From an uncultured Oscillospiraceae bacterium (GTDB taxonomy: Bacteria; Bacillota; Clostridia; Oscillospirales; Ruminococcaceae): a stretch of 36,850 bases of DNA. Below are positions 15,779 through 24,266 of this stretch, one piece after another. A model generated the notes under the pieces. It did no database searches, was not told the origin of the DNA, and saw only the letters and a program-made list of their open reading frames with translations. Both the position numbers and the translations under genes were made by a program. Location: assembly GCA_910589145.1 (NCBI GenBank), contig CAJUSD010000033.1:1-36850 (forward strand). Reading direction: 5' to 3'. Position 1 is the stretch's first letter. The number at the start of each line of letters is the position of its first letter.

Positions 15779-16915
15779 TTATTCAGCAGCTTCTCCGCTA
15801 TCCTTCAAAGTTCCCAGGCTCGCCGCTTTCAAATAGGCGTTAATAAATCCATCAATTTCCCCATCCATTACAGCACCGATATTTCCAGATTCAAAGCCTG
15901 TCCGATGATCTTTTGCCAGCGTATATGGCATAAACACGTAGGAACGGATTTGCGAACCCCAGGCAATTTCCTTTTGGACGCCTTTAATGTCTTCTATCTT
16001 TTCCAAATGCTCCCGTTCTTTAATTTCCACCAATTTGGAGCGGAGCATACGCATAGCAACCTCGCGGTTCTGGATTTGGCTGCGTTCATTCTGGCATGCC
16101 ACAACGATTCCCGTCGGGATATGGGTAATACGGATAGCCGATTCCGTTTTATTGATATGCTGGCCGCCTGCGCCGCTGGAACGATAGGTATCAACCCGTA
16201 AATCCTTATCGTCAATCTTTACTTCCAGGTCGCTGTCAATTTCCGGCATTACCTCAAGGGAAGCAAAGGAGGTATGCCTCCGCCCTGATGCGTCAAAAGG
16301 CGAAATACGAACCAGACGATGCACCCCTGCTTCTGACTTCAAATATCCATAGGCATTAGTTCCTTCTACCAAAATAGAGGCGCTTTTAATACCTGCCTCC
16401 TCTCCTTCCAAAAGGTCAAGAAGCTTTAATTTAAACTCATGGCGTTCACCCCAGCGGTTATACATCCGATACAGCATTTGCGCCCAATCCTGTGCTTCGG
16501 TTCCGCCTGCACCTGCATGGAAAGTAAGTATGGCGTTCTTTCCATCATATTCCCCTGTCAGAAGCGTTGAAAGTTTTTGTTCCTCCAACAGTTCCAAAAT
16601 TTTATCAGAACTTTCCTTTAAAGATGGGTATTCAGAAACTTCTTTTTCCTCTATTGCCAACTCTGTCATTGTTAAGGTATCTTCATATAGATTCATTAAG
16701 TCCTGATAAGCAGTCAATTTCCCCTTTACCTGTCCTGTTTGCTGGAGTACCTTTTGGGAATTTTCTGTATCATTCCAGAAATTAGGGTCTGATACCCGTG
16801 TTTCCAATTCCTCTAACTGCCGTTTTAAACCTTCAATCCCCAGCGCTTCCGCCAGGTTTGTAAGTTCTTCCTCCAATCCGAGGAGCAATAGACGGAGTTC
16901 TTCTAATTCTAACAT
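15779..16915 (-). CDS. prfB: Peptide chain release factor 2
   Basis: A 378-residue release factor that reads UGA and UAA stop codons and triggers peptidyl-tRNA hydrolysis. The codon-reading tripeptide SPF (in VRISPFDASGRRHTSF) identifies RF2 rather than RF1, and the catalytic loop is GAGGQHINKTESA. The start is ATG at 16915, with AGGAGGG just upstream. The coding frame is continuous from this ATG: the programmed +1 frameshift with an internal UGA found in many prfB genes is absent. The window's minus strand has GGGG followed by TTGA in frame (16841-16833) at roughly the usual shift site, perhaps a relic. Expressed alone from a good promoter. Confidence 0.96.
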   Translation of the reverse strand: MLELEELRLLLLGLEEELTNLAEALGIEGLKRQLEELETRVSDPNFWNDTENSQKVLQQTGQVKGKLTAYQDLMNLYEDTLTMTELAIEEKEVSEYPSLKESSDKILELLEEQKLSTLLTGEYDGKNAILTFHAGAGGTEAQDWAQMLYRMYNRWGERHEFKLKLLDLLEGEEAGIKSASILVEGTNAYGYLKSEAGVHRLVRISPFDASGRRHTSFASLEVMPEIDSDLEVKIDDKDLRVDTYRSSGAGGQHINKTESAIRITHIPTGIVVACQNERSQIQNREVAMRMLRSKLVEIKEREHLEKIEDIKGVQKEIAWGSQIRSYVFMPYTLAKDHRTGFESGNIGAVMDGEIDGFINAYLKAASLGTLKDSGEAAE

Positions 16916-16970
16916 AACGCCCTCCTGTGAGTGACTGATTTTTGTTTTTGGTATTTTTGTATGCCTTTCT

Positions 16971-16999
16971 ATTATAGGGGGATTGGAAGAAAATTGCAA
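16971..16999 (-). promoter_or_regulatory. Promoter of prfB
   Basis: Minus-strand TTGCAA (16999-16994) and TATAAT (16976-16971) with a 17-base spacer. Confidence 0.75.
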
Positions 17000-17096
17000 G
17001 AGCCTGGTATCCTTTTTGAGAATTTAAGGGCTTTTTTACCCAGCGAAATATAATTTGCAGACATGACTGCCCAATTTAGGCAAACCTTCGCAGAGC

Positions 17097-17125
17097 TTTC
17101 CATTAAACTTATCGTATGTTATAAT
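17097..17125 (+). promoter_or_regulatory. Probable promoter of the DUF3788-like gene
   Basis: TATAAT at 17120-17125 with a weak TTTCCA at 17097-17102, 17 bases apart; start codon 36 bases downstream. Confidence 0.5.
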
Positions 17126-17160
17126 AGGTTCATAAATAAAATGGTAAAGGAGATACACAT

Positions 17161-17595
17161 ATGATTGATCCACAGAATAAGGGTTACTGCCCTAGTTTGG
17201 AAGAACTTGGGGCATATATTGGGAACCCTGTTTTCAATCAGTTTTGTGCAGAAGTCAAAAACAAGTATAAGTGCAGCGAAAAAACAGAATTTAGTTCCTG
17301 TAGCTGGGAACCAGGCTGGAACATAAAATTTAAAAAATCAGGAAAGACATTATGTACCATATATCCCAGAGAGTCTTATTTTACAGTAATGGTCGTTGTA
17401 AGCAAAACTGAAAAAGCGTCTGTTGAAGCTATTTTGCCAAATTGTACAGTTGAGCTGCAAGAGATTTATACACAAACCAAAGAAGGGAATGGACAGAGAT
17501 GGCTTATGATTGATTTAGAAGACAACGGAGAAATGTATCATGATCTATTCCGTCTGATTGAAATTCGTTATGCTGGTTTATCAAAGGGGGGATAA
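17161..17595 (+). CDS. DUF3788-like protein
   Basis: A 144-residue soluble protein of unknown function. The pattern resembles the DUF3788 family: an N-terminal PSLEELGAYIGNPVFNQF segment, a central SSCSWEPGWNIKFKKSGKTLCTIYP (named here by WEPGWNIKFKKSGKTL) and a FTVMVVVSKTE strand, ending with a GQRWLMIDLEDN stretch and a short helical tail. No catalytic motif is apparent. The ATG follows AAAGGAGATACAC. It is a single-gene unit that shares a bidirectional terminator with the convergent zinc-ribbon gene. The family assignment is from memory of the pattern only. Confidence 0.75.
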   Translation: MIDPQNKGYCPSLEELGAYIGNPVFNQFCAEVKNKYKCSEKTEFSSCSWEPGWNIKFKKSGKTLCTIYPRESYFTVMVVVSKTEKASVEAILPNCTVELQEIYTQTKEGNGQRWLMIDLEDNGEMYHDLFRLIEIRYAGLSKGG

Positions 17596-17640
17596 GGATG
17601 TATTCATCATTAGTAATTCCCCGCCTTTTTCTATATAACC

Positions 17641-17672
17641 AAAAACGCCGCACAAATGTGCGGCGTTCCCTT
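17641..17672. terminator. Bidirectional terminator between convergent genes
   Basis: AACGCCGCACA pairs with TGTGCGGCGTT (about 17643-17667, short loop). T runs follow on both strands (CCCTTTT on plus; TTTTTGG on minus). Confidence 0.85.
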
Positions 17673-18248
17673 TTATAGCTGTTCTTCCTTCTTTTCTGCA
17701 TCCTCTGCCTGTTCAGCAGCTTTTTCAAATTCCTCTTCAGCCTGTTCAACCTGTTCAGCAGCCTTCTCACATTCCTGTTCAGCTGCTTCAACTTGTTCGA
17801 CAGCCTTTTCACATTCCTGTTCTGCTTTCTCCGCGTTTTCCTCTACAGAAACCTCCACATCTTCAGAAACCGATTCCACAGGAGGTTCGGGGCGTTCAAT
17901 CTTTGCGCCGCACTTAGGGCAGAAACACGCATCAGACGAAATTTCCCCGCCGCAGCTCTGGCAGCAGGTAACTTTGCGCAGTTCTTTCACTTTTTCTTCT
18001 GCTTCCTGGATTTTATCCAGGATGTAGTCAATTTCATCAATGCAGACACTGATTGCGCTGGTATCTTCCTCGTCCTCTTTCATCATGTTATAGACCATTG
18101 CGCCCAATTTCTCATGTGCTTTGGAGAGTTCGCTTTTATATTGGGAAACCTGCATTTTCATCTTGGTAAGTTCAACCATGTCCCCTGCTTTTTTTCCTGC
18201 ACTTTCGGCGGTATCCATAATACGTTTTTTCAGGGCTGTAAAATCCAT
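17673..18248 (-). CDS. Zinc-ribbon protein with N-terminal helical and C-terminal E/A-rich coiled-coil regions
   Basis: A 191-residue soluble protein of unknown function. Residues 1-90 are helical and charged (MDFTALKKRIMDTAESAGKK start). A zinc ribbon is formed by CQSCGG and CFCPKCGAKI (CxxC...CxxC, near residues 97-117). The last 65 residues are a low-complexity Glu/Ala/Gln coiled coil with repeating units of the form AEQECEKAxEQVE. Similar zinc-ribbon proteins occur widely in Firmicutes without a known role. The open frame extends five codons upstream to a TTG, but ATG at 18248 has GGAGG eight bases before it. The unit is monocistronic. Confidence 0.8.
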   Translation of the reverse strand: MDFTALKKRIMDTAESAGKKAGDMVELTKMKMQVSQYKSELSKAHEKLGAMVYNMMKEDEEDTSAISVCIDEIDYILDKIQEAEEKVKELRKVTCCQSCGGEISSDACFCPKCGAKIERPEPPVESVSEDVEVSVEENAEKAEQECEKAVEQVEAAEQECEKAAEQVEQAEEEFEKAAEQAEDAEKKEEQL

Positions 18249-18399
18249 AATCCTATCCTCCAATCTGTTACACGGTGCAACAAATAATTTTATTATGAAA
18301 TCAGTATACCTTTATTCCACTCGAAATTCAAGCAGATTATCCGAAACTTTACTGATAAACTTACAATTTTCTATAAACAATCTGTAAATTTCCAATTCC

Positions 18400-19374
18400 T
18401 TATCCTATAAATTCCCTCACAACGGAATCTGATGGAATCAAACTTTCCGGCAAAGGAGAGAATCGGGATAAATCGTATAGGAGTTCTGAAAGTATCTCAT
18501 CCTGCTGGGGAACTTTTTCCACTCCCTGGAAACTCCGTCCGTTCATTGCGTCCTTGTGAAGCGTTTCATCTAAAAATGGCTGCAAAAGGTTTCGATATAC
18601 CCCCGGTTCATAATCCATCGCAGAATCAATTTTGTAATCTGCATCGTCCCGGTACGGATTAATATATTTTCGTTCCCCGGAACAGACATTTTCCCACAAA
18701 GAAATGGTAACCTGAGGGGTTGTGTTGCGGAATTTATAATCCCGGACCATCCGGCGGATCAATCGAAGCTGTTTGGGAATCAGGGCATTTTCTTCCCCAT
18801 CTAAAAACTTAGTCCGTGCGCTGACATAAACCTTAACTACCTTGCGGAGGTCAAGCGCTTTCTGGACAGCAGGATTTAAAGCGTGAATCCCCTCAATAAT
18901 CAAAACCTCATCCTGAGAGCAACGAACTTCCCTCCACTCCTCTGCGCGGCGGGAATTCGGAAAATCATAACACGGGATTTTGGCCTGGCCTGTTTCCAGA
19001 AGTTCCCGGAAACATTTTTCCAGGATTTCCAAATCCAATGCCAAAACAGACTCTAAATCCGGCTTTCCATCCTCGCATAAAGGAATCTCTGACCGGTTGC
19101 GGTAAAAGTCATCCAGGGAAACCACTTCGGCTTTTCTTCCCTGTTCAATAATTGCTTTTGCAATTTTATGAGCAGTTGTAGTTTTGCCTGATGCAGAGGG
19201 GCCGGCTAATAAAATCATCCGCTTTTCATCCCGGCACATAGAGGCCGCCCTTTCCACCTGCTGCTGATATGTTTCCTCACATTCCCGGAAAAATTCCTCT
19301 TGGCTGTTTTCCGCCCGCTCGTTGACACGGGAAACCTGCATTTTGGAATAGCTATGTGTTGAAAATTCTTTCAT
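18400..19374 (-). CDS. Uridine kinase-like P-loop nucleoside kinase
   Basis: A 324-residue member of the uridine kinase/phosphoribulokinase family. The P-loop is LLAGPSASGKTTTAHKIA (about residues 54-71); the Walker B-like VVSLDDFYRNRSEIP follows near 91, and EVLIIEGIHALNP near 155 is the typical EGI(H)AL segment. It should transfer phosphate from ATP to a nucleoside or similar small molecule; the N-terminus is longer than in E. coli Udk, so substrate is uncertain. It overlaps the 3' end of hemZ by 23 bases and is the last gene of the recJ operon. The ATG at 19374 follows GCAGGTGAA. Confidence 0.88.
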   Translation of the reverse strand: MKEFSTHSYSKMQVSRVNERAENSQEEFFRECEETYQQQVERAASMCRDEKRMILLAGPSASGKTTTAHKIAKAIIEQGRKAEVVSLDDFYRNRSEIPLCEDGKPDLESVLALDLEILEKCFRELLETGQAKIPCYDFPNSRRAEEWREVRCSQDEVLIIEGIHALNPAVQKALDLRKVVKVYVSARTKFLDGEENALIPKQLRLIRRMVRDYKFRNTTPQVTISLWENVCSGERKYINPYRDDADYKIDSAMDYEPGVYRNLLQPFLDETLHKDAMNGRSFQGVEKVPQQDEILSELLYDLSRFSPLPESLIPSDSVVREFIG

Positions 19375-20869
19375 AAAAACGGTTCACCTGCCCCTTTCTA
19401 TCCAGTATATCAGAAAAATGCTCTATATATTCATATGGATATTTATAATTAGATACCCTCTCGATATAAATACTGAAAGGGTCTTTTAACTTTGTCGTAG
19501 CTCCTGCACCTGCTGCAAGGATGCTCTGGGCTTCCTCCATGATGAAAACATTATAATATCCTTCCCGGCCCTTTTTGCAGTATCCGGTATTTTCCAAATT
19601 TCCCAGCGTATCTCTTTGCCGGTAAAGGTAATACGGGTTGTATCCAGCTTCCCGCAAAACTTTTTGAGCATACTCCACCATGGGCGCAGCAGGATTATGG
19701 ACAGCTTCCAAGTAGCCCCCTTCCTGACGCAGACGCGCCGCCCTCTTTACAGAAAGGGTATGGACAGTGATATTTTCCGGGTTTACCTGAATCAGCCGTT
19801 CCAGCGTATTTTGAAAGCTTTCCAGCGTATCGCCGTTAAGCCCGGCAATTAAATCACAGTTTATATTGTCAAATCCTATTTTCCGAGCTGCTTCTATACA
19901 GTCCAGTACATCCTGTGCAGTATGTTTACGCCCTATGGAGGCTAAAACTTCGTCGTTTAAAGTCTGCGGGTTAATGCTGATACGGCTTACCCCCGCTGCT
20001 TTCATCACTTCAAGCTTTTCCGGTGTAATGGTGTCCGGCCGGCCCGCTTCTATGGTATATTCCAAAGTTTCTTTAACCGGAAAACACCGTGAAATTGTAC
20101 CTGCCACCCGTTCCATCTGGCGGGCAGACAAAGCAGTTGGAGTGCCCCCGCCCATATAGATAGAGGTGAGCTTCAGCCCCAAACCTTCCGCAAGTTTTGC
20201 GGTTTCCTCCAGCTCCTGACAGAGAAGTTCCACATAAGGTTCTACAAGTTTTGCAGTCTTTTCAATGGAATGAGAAACAAAGGAGCAATAACTGCACCTA
20301 GAAGGACAAAACGGAATGGAAATATACAAACTATAACTTTTGGGGGTTGCTTTTTCCAAAATGGGTTTCTGGTATTGGGCAGTTTCCAAGGCAAGAGAAA
20401 ATTTTTCCGGTGATACATACCGATCTCGAAAAAAAGCTTCTGTTTCAGCCTCACCCATTCCCTGGCCCAAACATCTCTGTACCAATTTGACAGGACGAAC
20501 CCCTGTTAAAATTCCCCATGGCGGCTTTACCCCGGTCGCCGCGCTGAGCAGATCGTAAACCATTTTTCCAAAGTGAAATTCAAAAACTTTTTGGGATGAC
20601 TCCGATGTACAGCAAACCTTTTTAACCTGTTCTGTGTCCATCAGTTTTTCCGTCGTCCGATCCAAACAACGTAAATGAACTGTCAGCCGATATTGGTTCT
20701 CGTTCCCTGTACTGTCCAAAAGTTCAGCTTTTGCATATAGACTTTCTTCCTGAATATCCGGGACAGGTCCATCCACTGTCTCTACCGGAAGCTTTTCCGC
20801 CTGGAAAAAAAGCTTTGCCATACATTCTAATTCATATCCACAGGCATGCCCCTCAATCCAAATCCGCAT
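19352..20869 (-). CDS. hemZ: Coproporphyrinogen dehydrogenase HemZ (radical SAM)
   Basis: A radical SAM protein of about 505 residues, related to oxygen-independent coproporphyrinogen III oxidase. The 4Fe-4S cluster motif is PFCPSRCSYCSF (CxxxCxYC), near residue 170; GGGTPTALSARQ and RISINPQTLND are further family hallmarks. HemZ proteins carry a separate N-terminal domain of about 160 residues, seen here (GHACGYELECMAKLFF start). Whether HemZ truly makes protoporphyrinogen in anaerobes is debated. Position between an MBL hydrolase and rel-dtd matches the conserved Clostridia order. The start is ATG at 20869 or 20881; both lie inside the end of the upstream gene, and the ribosome site is weak, pointing to translational coupling. 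Confidence 0.9.
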   Translation of the reverse strand: MRIWIEGHACGYELECMAKLFFQAEKLPVETVDGPVPDIQEESLYAKAELLDSTGNENQYRLTVHLRCLDRTTEKLMDTEQVKKVCCTSESSQKVFEFHFGKMVYDLLSAATGVKPPWGILTGVRPVKLVQRCLGQGMGEAETEAFFRDRYVSPEKFSLALETAQYQKPILEKATPKSYSLYISIPFCPSRCSYCSFVSHSIEKTAKLVEPYVELLCQELEETAKLAEGLGLKLTSIYMGGGTPTALSARQMERVAGTISRCFPVKETLEYTIEAGRPDTITPEKLEVMKAAGVSRISINPQTLNDEVLASIGRKHTAQDVLDCIEAARKIGFDNINCDLIAGLNGDTLESFQNTLERLIQVNPENITVHTLSVKRAARLRQEGGYLEAVHNPAAPMVEYAQKVLREAGYNPYYLYRQRDTLGNLENTGYCKKGREGYYNVFIMEEAQSILAAGAGATTKLKDPFSIYIERVSNYKYPYEYIEHFSDILDRKGQVNRFYERIFNT

Positions 20870-21509
20870 GATACACCGCATCTTTCATATACAGATTGAC
20901 CCGGCGTTCCCGATCTAAGGTTGTATCCCCTCCATGCCCTGGATAAACATGGTATTCCCCTGGAAGGGCCGCAAGTTTCCGCAAAGATTCCAGCATTTCC
21001 AGATAATTCCCGCCGTACAGGTCGCAGCGTCCAATTTCCCCTTCAAAAAGGGTATCTCCCGTAAAAAGAAGCTTTTCTGTTTCCGTTTCACACAAATAAC
21101 ATATACCGCCTTTGGTATGCCCCGGCGTATGAACTGCCCGAAAAGAAACGCCTCCTTCTTGGATAACATCTCCGTCCTTAAGCGCCGAATCTTCCTGAAG
21201 ATAGGGTTCTTTCGGGAGATCCGCAAAGGGCAGGGATTTTGCAGTATCATTGAGAAGTTCCGCATCTTCCTGTCCAATCGCTACTTTTACATCTGGATAA
21301 AGGCTTTTCAGTTCTCTTACTGCCCCAATGTGGTCGTGATGCCCATGTGTTAAAAGAATCCAGGTTGGGGTAAGCTGGTTTTTATTCAGCTCGTCAAAAA
21401 TCCCCTGTGCATTATCTCCCGGATCAATCACAACCGCATGGTTCTGAGAAGCAGGCAGAATATAACAATTTGCCATCAGCGGCCCAACTGTCAGCCAAAT
21501 TAATTTCAT
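20853..21509 (-). CDS. MBL-fold metallo-hydrolase (glyoxalase II-like)
   Basis: A 218-residue metallo-beta-lactamase-fold hydrolase. The metal motif THGHHDHIGA (HxHxDH) is near residue 56, with further metal ligands in VHTPGHTKGGICY and LFTGDTLFEGEIGRCD, and the last His in VYPGHGGDTTL. This resembles the YqgX/YcbL group of thioester hydrolases; the substrate is not known. The frame opens at 21536, but ATG at 21509 (MKLIWLTVGPLMANCY) has AAGGAA nine bases upstream. It sits between dtd and hemZ on the same strand, with a 17-base overlap with hemZ. Confidence 0.92.
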   Translation of the reverse strand: MKLIWLTVGPLMANCYILPASQNHAVVIDPGDNAQGIFDELNKNQLTPTWILLTHGHHDHIGAVRELKSLYPDVKVAIGQEDAELLNDTAKSLPFADLPKEPYLQEDSALKDGDVIQEGGVSFRAVHTPGHTKGGICYLCETETEKLLFTGDTLFEGEIGRCDLYGGNYLEMLESLRKLAALPGEYHVYPGHGGDTTLDRERRVNLYMKDAVYHADLD

Positions 21510-21558
21510 AATGAACAATTCCTTTCTTAATCCCATAAAAGGGAAAGCTGTCCGCCTG

Positions 21559-22017
21559 TTATTTACCCATCAAAACTGTATCCAGATAAATTGTAACAGG
21601 GCCGTCTGCAGTTATGGAAACCTCCATGTCCGCCCCAAATACTCCATGGGCAGTCCGTTCCACCCCGTATTCCTTTAATTTTTCGCAAAACCGCAGGTAA
21701 AGCGGTTCTGCCTGTTCTGGACGTGCCGCCAGAGTAAAAGATGGACGGTTGCCGCTTTTCTTTGTTTCCGTACAGAGGGTAAAATTAGAAATAACCAAAG
21801 CCCCTCCATGGATATCCTTTATGGAACAGTTCATTTTCTGGTTTTCATCCTCGAAAATCCGCAGGTTTGAAATTTTTTCTGCAAGATAGTCGCATTGGGT
21901 TTCCCCATCCTGGGTTGTCACCCCAAGCATAATGCATAAACCCTGTTCCACCTCCCCAACGGACTTTCCCTCTACCCGAACCGCTGCGCGGCTGACACGC
22001 TGTACAACAGCCCTCAT
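21559..22017 (-). CDS. dtd: D-aminoacyl-tRNA deacylase
   Basis: A 152-residue proofreading enzyme that removes D-amino acids (and glycine mischarged on tRNA-Ala) from tRNA. The start MRAVVQRVSRAAVRVEG is classical. The active-site motif is SNFTLCTETKKSGNRPSF, corresponding to SQFTL...GNRPSF, with the cross-subunit Gly-cisPro-like segment near its end. Asn replaces the usual Gln in SQFTL, a conservative change. The frame is open to 22050, but ATG at 22017 is the family start. It follows rel directly, as in most Firmicutes, so it is co-transcribed with the stringent-response gene. Confidence 0.94.
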   Translation of the reverse strand: MRAVVQRVSRAAVRVEGKSVGEVEQGLCIMLGVTTQDGETQCDYLAEKISNLRIFEDENQKMNCSIKDIHGGALVISNFTLCTETKKSGNRPSFTLAARPEQAEPLYLRFCEKLKEYGVERTAHGVFGADMEVSITADGPVTIYLDTVLMGK

Positions 22018-22046
22018 CGTTTGATTCCCCTTCCAATTAGGTTCCG

Positions 22047-24266
22047 TCATATCTGTGCGGAACGTTCAACTGAAATAACACTTGAAATTCTTTTAATGGC
22101 AGCCATAACCTGCTTAAGCTGTTCCAAATCAGCAACGCCGATTGTAATTAAAATCTGTGTAATATCATCGTCTTTTACTTCTCTGGCGTTAATAGATCGG
22201 ATTGACCGCTTTAATTCACTCAGGCAGGCAGTAATATCAGCCAACAGACCATTCCTGGAATAAGCAGAAATGTCTAAAGTAGCATCAAACGTCTGAGCAA
22301 CTTCCTCGCTCCAGTAAGCAGATATCCATCGTTCGATCTGCTGAGAGTCTTTCATGGAATTTTTGACGTTTGGACAATCCTTTTTATGAATGGAAACACC
22401 ATACCCACGGGTAATAAACCCTATAATTTCGTCACCTGGAACCGGGTTGCAGCATCGAGCAAATTTAACTTGGCAGTTATCTTCTCCCTGGATAATCACA
22501 CCGCCTTTTGGCTTCCGGTTCATTTTCGCAATTGCTGCTGCCTGCGCCTGGGCGGCCTTTTCGGCAATTTCCTCTGGCGGAACCGCAGGAGTACGGTATT
22601 CCTTAATGAATTCCTCTTTAATTCTGGGCATAATTCTGGAAACAGAAATTCCGCCATATCCAACTGCAGCATAAAATTCATCAACAGAATTTAATTTTTG
22701 TTTCCGAGCAAGCTCTAACAAAAAACGCTCCATTTTATCATCAGGGAGAACAATCTGGTTGCGTTTAAACTCCCGTTCTACAATCTGCCGGCCTTCGGCA
22801 ATGTTTTCGTCCCGGCGTTCTTTTTTAAACCAAGCACGGATACGGTTTTTGGCGGAACTGGTTTTAGCAATGTTCAGCCAGTCGCGGCTGGGCCCTTTAT
22901 CTTTTGGCCCCAAAATGACCTCTACAATATTGCCGGTTTTCACCTGGTAATCCAGGGAAAACATTCTGCCGTCCACCTTTGCACCAATCATGCGATGCCC
23001 TACCTGGGTATGAATCGCATAAGCAAAATCAATAACAGTAGAATTAGAAGGCAGACGGATTACATCGCCCTTTGGTGTAAAAACAAAAACCTCATCAGGG
23101 GTTAGATCTGTTTTAATGGAGTGAACAATTTCCTCATCTGTTCCAGCTTCCTTCTGGTTTTCCAAAAGCTGGCGGATCCAGGCAAGTCTTTCATCCATTT
23201 TATCTGAGCCTCGAACCCCCGCTTTATATTTCCAGTGGGCGGCAATACCATATTCCGCAGTATGGTGCATTTCCCTTGTACGGATCTGGATTTCAAAGGG
23301 AATCCCGCCCTTTTCATCCAAAACGGTAGTATGCAGGGACTGGTACATATTTGCTTTTGGAGTCGAGATATAATCTTTAAACCGATCTGGCAAGGGCCGG
23401 AACATATCGTGCATAATCCCTAAAACGCTGTAACATTCAAAAAGTGTATCCACTATAATCCGCACTGCATAGATATCATAAATAGAATCGAAAGACTTGT
23501 TTTGCATACAAACTTTGCGGTAAATGCCATAAATACTTTTTACCCTTCCGTGGAGCTCTGGAGGGTTTTTGTCCTCATATTCCTGTTTCAAACGTTCGGA
23601 AATACGTTTTTCAATATCTGCAAGGAGCCCATCCCGCTCGCTTTTTTTGAGCATTAGCTGTTCTTCCAGATCAGCGTAGGCAACAGGATCAAGGAACCTC
23701 AGGGAACGATCCTCCAGTTCATCTTTAAAGGCACGTATCCCCAGGCGATGCGCCAGCGGCGCATAAACCTCCATGGTTTCTTTTGCAGTATCTCTCTGCT
23801 TTTGGGGCGGAACATATTGAAGCGTCCGCATATTATGAATTCGGTCAGCCAGTTTGATAATAACAACCCGTACATCCTTTGCAACTGCCAGAAGCATTTT
23901 TCTAACGTTTTCAGCCTGCTGCTGCTCTTTGGAAGAAAAGGGAAGCTTCTTCAACTTGGTTACACCGTCCACAAGATGCGCTACATCTTTCCCAAATTTC
24001 TTTTGAATTTCCTCCAACTTGATTTCCGTGTCTTCCACTACATCATGAAGCAGGGCTGCTGTAATTGTTTCAGTATCCATCTCTACTGTTTCCACCAGAA
24101 TCGTTGCAACTGCCACCGGATGGATAATATACGGCTCTCCAGATTTACGTTTCTGCTCTGCATGAGAGGAATCCGCCAATTCAAAGGCCTCTGTTATAAC
24201 CTCTATATCATACAGATTTCCAGATTTGCGGATTGCTTCCAGCAAACCGTCTAAAATCTGTTTCAT
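22047..24266 (-). CDS. rel: Bifunctional (p)ppGpp synthetase/hydrolase (Rel/SpoT)
   Basis: A 739-residue stringent-response enzyme. The hydrolase HD domain is near residues 45-150 (YIIHPVAVATIL, then ALLHDVVEDTEIK). The synthetase domain follows (RIIVDTLFECYSVLG, DRFKDYISTPKANMYQSLHT, EIQIRTREMHHTAEYGIAAHWKYK; motif names RFKDYI and EIQIRT). The RFKD form is that of bifunctional Rel rather than E. coli RelA (ExDD). A TGS domain (about 400-460, VFVFTPKGDVIRLP) and C-terminal zinc-finger/ACT domains (FARCCNPVPGDEI; GLLADITACLSEL) complete the protein. Its ATG touches the TAG of recJ, with GGGGGG as ribosome site, so the two are coupled. Confidence 0.96.
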   Translation of the reverse strand: MKQILDGLLEAIRKSGNLYDIEVITEAFELADSSHAEQKRKSGEPYIIHPVAVATILVETVEMDTETITAALLHDVVEDTEIKLEEIQKKFGKDVAHLVDGVTKLKKLPFSSKEQQQAENVRKMLLAVAKDVRVVIIKLADRIHNMRTLQYVPPQKQRDTAKETMEVYAPLAHRLGIRAFKDELEDRSLRFLDPVAYADLEEQLMLKKSERDGLLADIEKRISERLKQEYEDKNPPELHGRVKSIYGIYRKVCMQNKSFDSIYDIYAVRIIVDTLFECYSVLGIMHDMFRPLPDRFKDYISTPKANMYQSLHTTVLDEKGGIPFEIQIRTREMHHTAEYGIAAHWKYKAGVRGSDKMDERLAWIRQLLENQKEAGTDEEIVHSIKTDLTPDEVFVFTPKGDVIRLPSNSTVIDFAYAIHTQVGHRMIGAKVDGRMFSLDYQVKTGNIVEVILGPKDKGPSRDWLNIAKTSSAKNRIRAWFKKERRDENIAEGRQIVEREFKRNQIVLPDDKMERFLLELARKQKLNSVDEFYAAVGYGGISVSRIMPRIKEEFIKEYRTPAVPPEEIAEKAAQAQAAAIAKMNRKPKGGVIIQGEDNCQVKFARCCNPVPGDEIIGFITRGYGVSIHKKDCPNVKNSMKDSQQIERWISAYWSEEVAQTFDATLDISAYSRNGLLADITACLSELKRSIRSINAREVKDDDITQILITIGVADLEQLKQVMAAIKRISSVISVERSAQI

